From the NCBI GenBank assembly GCA_050699035.1, contig JBOHDE010000227.1, forward strand, positions 1 through 6,102: a stretch of DNA of 6,102 nt, given 5' to 3'. Every line of letters begins with the position of its first letter. Position 1 is the first letter of the stretch. Both the position numbers and the translations under genes were made by a program. The notes beneath the pieces were generated by a model. That model did no database searches. It saw only the letters and a list, made by a program, of their open reading frames with translations, and had not been told where the DNA came from. Of this stretch, positions 5,545-6,102 are shown in pieces. The stretch is from WHTB01 sp050699035. GTDB taxonomy: Bacteria; Actinomycetota; Actinomycetes; Propionibacteriales; Nocardioidaceae.

Positions 5545-6102
5545 ATGCCCCGAATGCTCGAGTACGACGTCGTCGACGTGTTCACCGACCGTGCGTTCAC
5601 GGGGAACCCGTTGGCGGTGGTGTACGGCGCCGAGGACCTGTCGGATGCCCAGCTGGCGGCGGTCGCCCGCGAGTTCAACCTGTCGGAGACGACCTTCCCC
5701 AGCGCGGTGGGTGAGGGCGGCTATGCGGTCCGGATCTTCACCCCGTCCGGGGAGGTCCCGTTCGCCGGCCACCCGACCCTCGGGACTGCGTGGGCGCTGC
5801 GGGCCCGTGGGGCGCTGCCGGGTGGCCATTGCGTGCAGCACTGCGGCGTGGGTGCGGTGGGGGTCGAGCTGCCGGACGGTCCGGAGGACCCGGTGGCGCT
5901 GACCGCGGCGCCGCGAGACCTGCCGGTGGAGGTGGCTGGTGCTTTCGCCGAGGCAGTGGGGTTGGCTGCCGACGACGTGGCCGGGCCGGTGTTGGCGTCA
6001 GGGTGTGGGCTGACCTTCGTGCATCTGCCCGTGCACCAGGAGGCGCTCGCGCGGGCTCGTCCGGCCGGCGAGGTCCCGGCGGTCGCCGGTGTCGCCGACC
6101 CG
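5545..6102 (+). CDS. PhzF-family isomerase/epimerase, 3' end outside window
   Basis: The frame from ATG 5545 stays open to the end of the window, giving 186 codons; family members are usually about 260-300 aa, so roughly two thirds is present. The N-terminus reads YDVVDVFTDRAFTGNPLAVV, the family opening. Glu48 in NLSETTF corresponds to the catalytic Glu45 of Pseudomonas PhzF. The signature IFTPSGEVPFAGHPTLGTA follows at 64-82, with His76 in the position of the conserved active-site His. ASGCGLTFVHLP (about 152-163) fits the start of the second diaminopimelate-epimerase-like lobe. PhzF isomerises trans-2,3-dihydro-3-hydroxyanthranilate in phenazine synthesis, but most family members in other genomes act on unknown substrates and no phenazine genes are seen here. 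An ATG at 5554 is an alternative start. The gene is divergent from the MgtE_N/CBS operon with a 23-bp gap and appears unrelated in function. Confidence 0.94.
   Translation, partial: MPRMLEYDVVDVFTDRAFTGNPLAVVYGAEDLSDAQLAAVAREFNLSETTFPSAVGEGGYAVRIFTPSGEVPFAGHPTLGTAWALRARGALPGGHCVQHCGVGAVGVELPDGPEDPVALTAAPRDLPVEVAGAFAEAVGLAADDVAGPVLASGCGLTFVHLPVHQEALARARPAGEVPAVAGVADP

Noticed and set aside
4511..5902. Long plus-strand open frame (463 codons) opposite the MgtE_N/CBS gene
   Set aside because: It is a shadow of the minus-strand gene caused by high GC: low-complexity Gly/Val/His/Arg composition, no recognisable domain, and it also crosses the phzF start in another frame.

Overview
The window is very GC-rich (by eye about 70%), with a strong G/C third-position preference, GTG starts, genes that touch or overlap, and a gene set characteristic of actinobacteria. 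The cluster matches the conserved neighbourhood downstream of the ECF sigma factor SigE (in Mycobacterium tuberculosis: sigE, rseA, htrA, tatB, then mrp, a DUF1003 gene and an MgtE_N/CBS gene on the opposite strand). Protein style and gene set suggest a Nocardioides-like or related Propionibacteriales genome, but the genus is an inference.

Layout. Positions 1-2223 (+ strand) hold the 3' part of an RseB-like regulator of an ECF anti-sigma system, then a complete membrane-anchored HtrA/DegP-type serine protease. Positions 2227-5521 (- strand) hold a tight four-gene set. In order of transcription these are a soluble PRC-barrel/MgtE_N/CBS protein, a two-span DUF1003 membrane protein, the Fe-S carrier ATPase Mrp, and the Tat translocase subunit TatB. 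The first two junctions overlap and the third gap is 13 bp. Positions 5545-6102 (+ strand) hold the 5' part of a PhzF-family isomerase gene that runs off the window. There is no gene-free stretch longer than about 35 bp, and I see no tRNA, rRNA, CRISPR or mobile element.

How the parts may work together. RseB and HtrA form an envelope-stress sensing and proteolysis pair. The minus-strand operon joins a probable intracellular Mg2+/nucleotide sensor and a membrane partner (inferred roles) to Fe-S cluster delivery and to export of folded proteins. HtrA and TatB end tail to tail with 3 bp between their stop codons, and a symmetric hairpin inside the end of tatB is the only terminator candidate.

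The most interesting signals are regulatory. The 23-bp gap between the MgtE_N/CBS gene and phzF carries two divergent TANNNT -10-like hexamers that share their central TA. Each sits 6-7 nt from its start codon, as expected for back-to-back leaderless promoters. The same TAGCCT hexamer recurs 6 nt before mrp. A possible hairpin also encloses the htrA start codon. I found no clear evidence of a wholly novel system; the least understood part is the MgtE_N/CBS plus DUF1003 pair.
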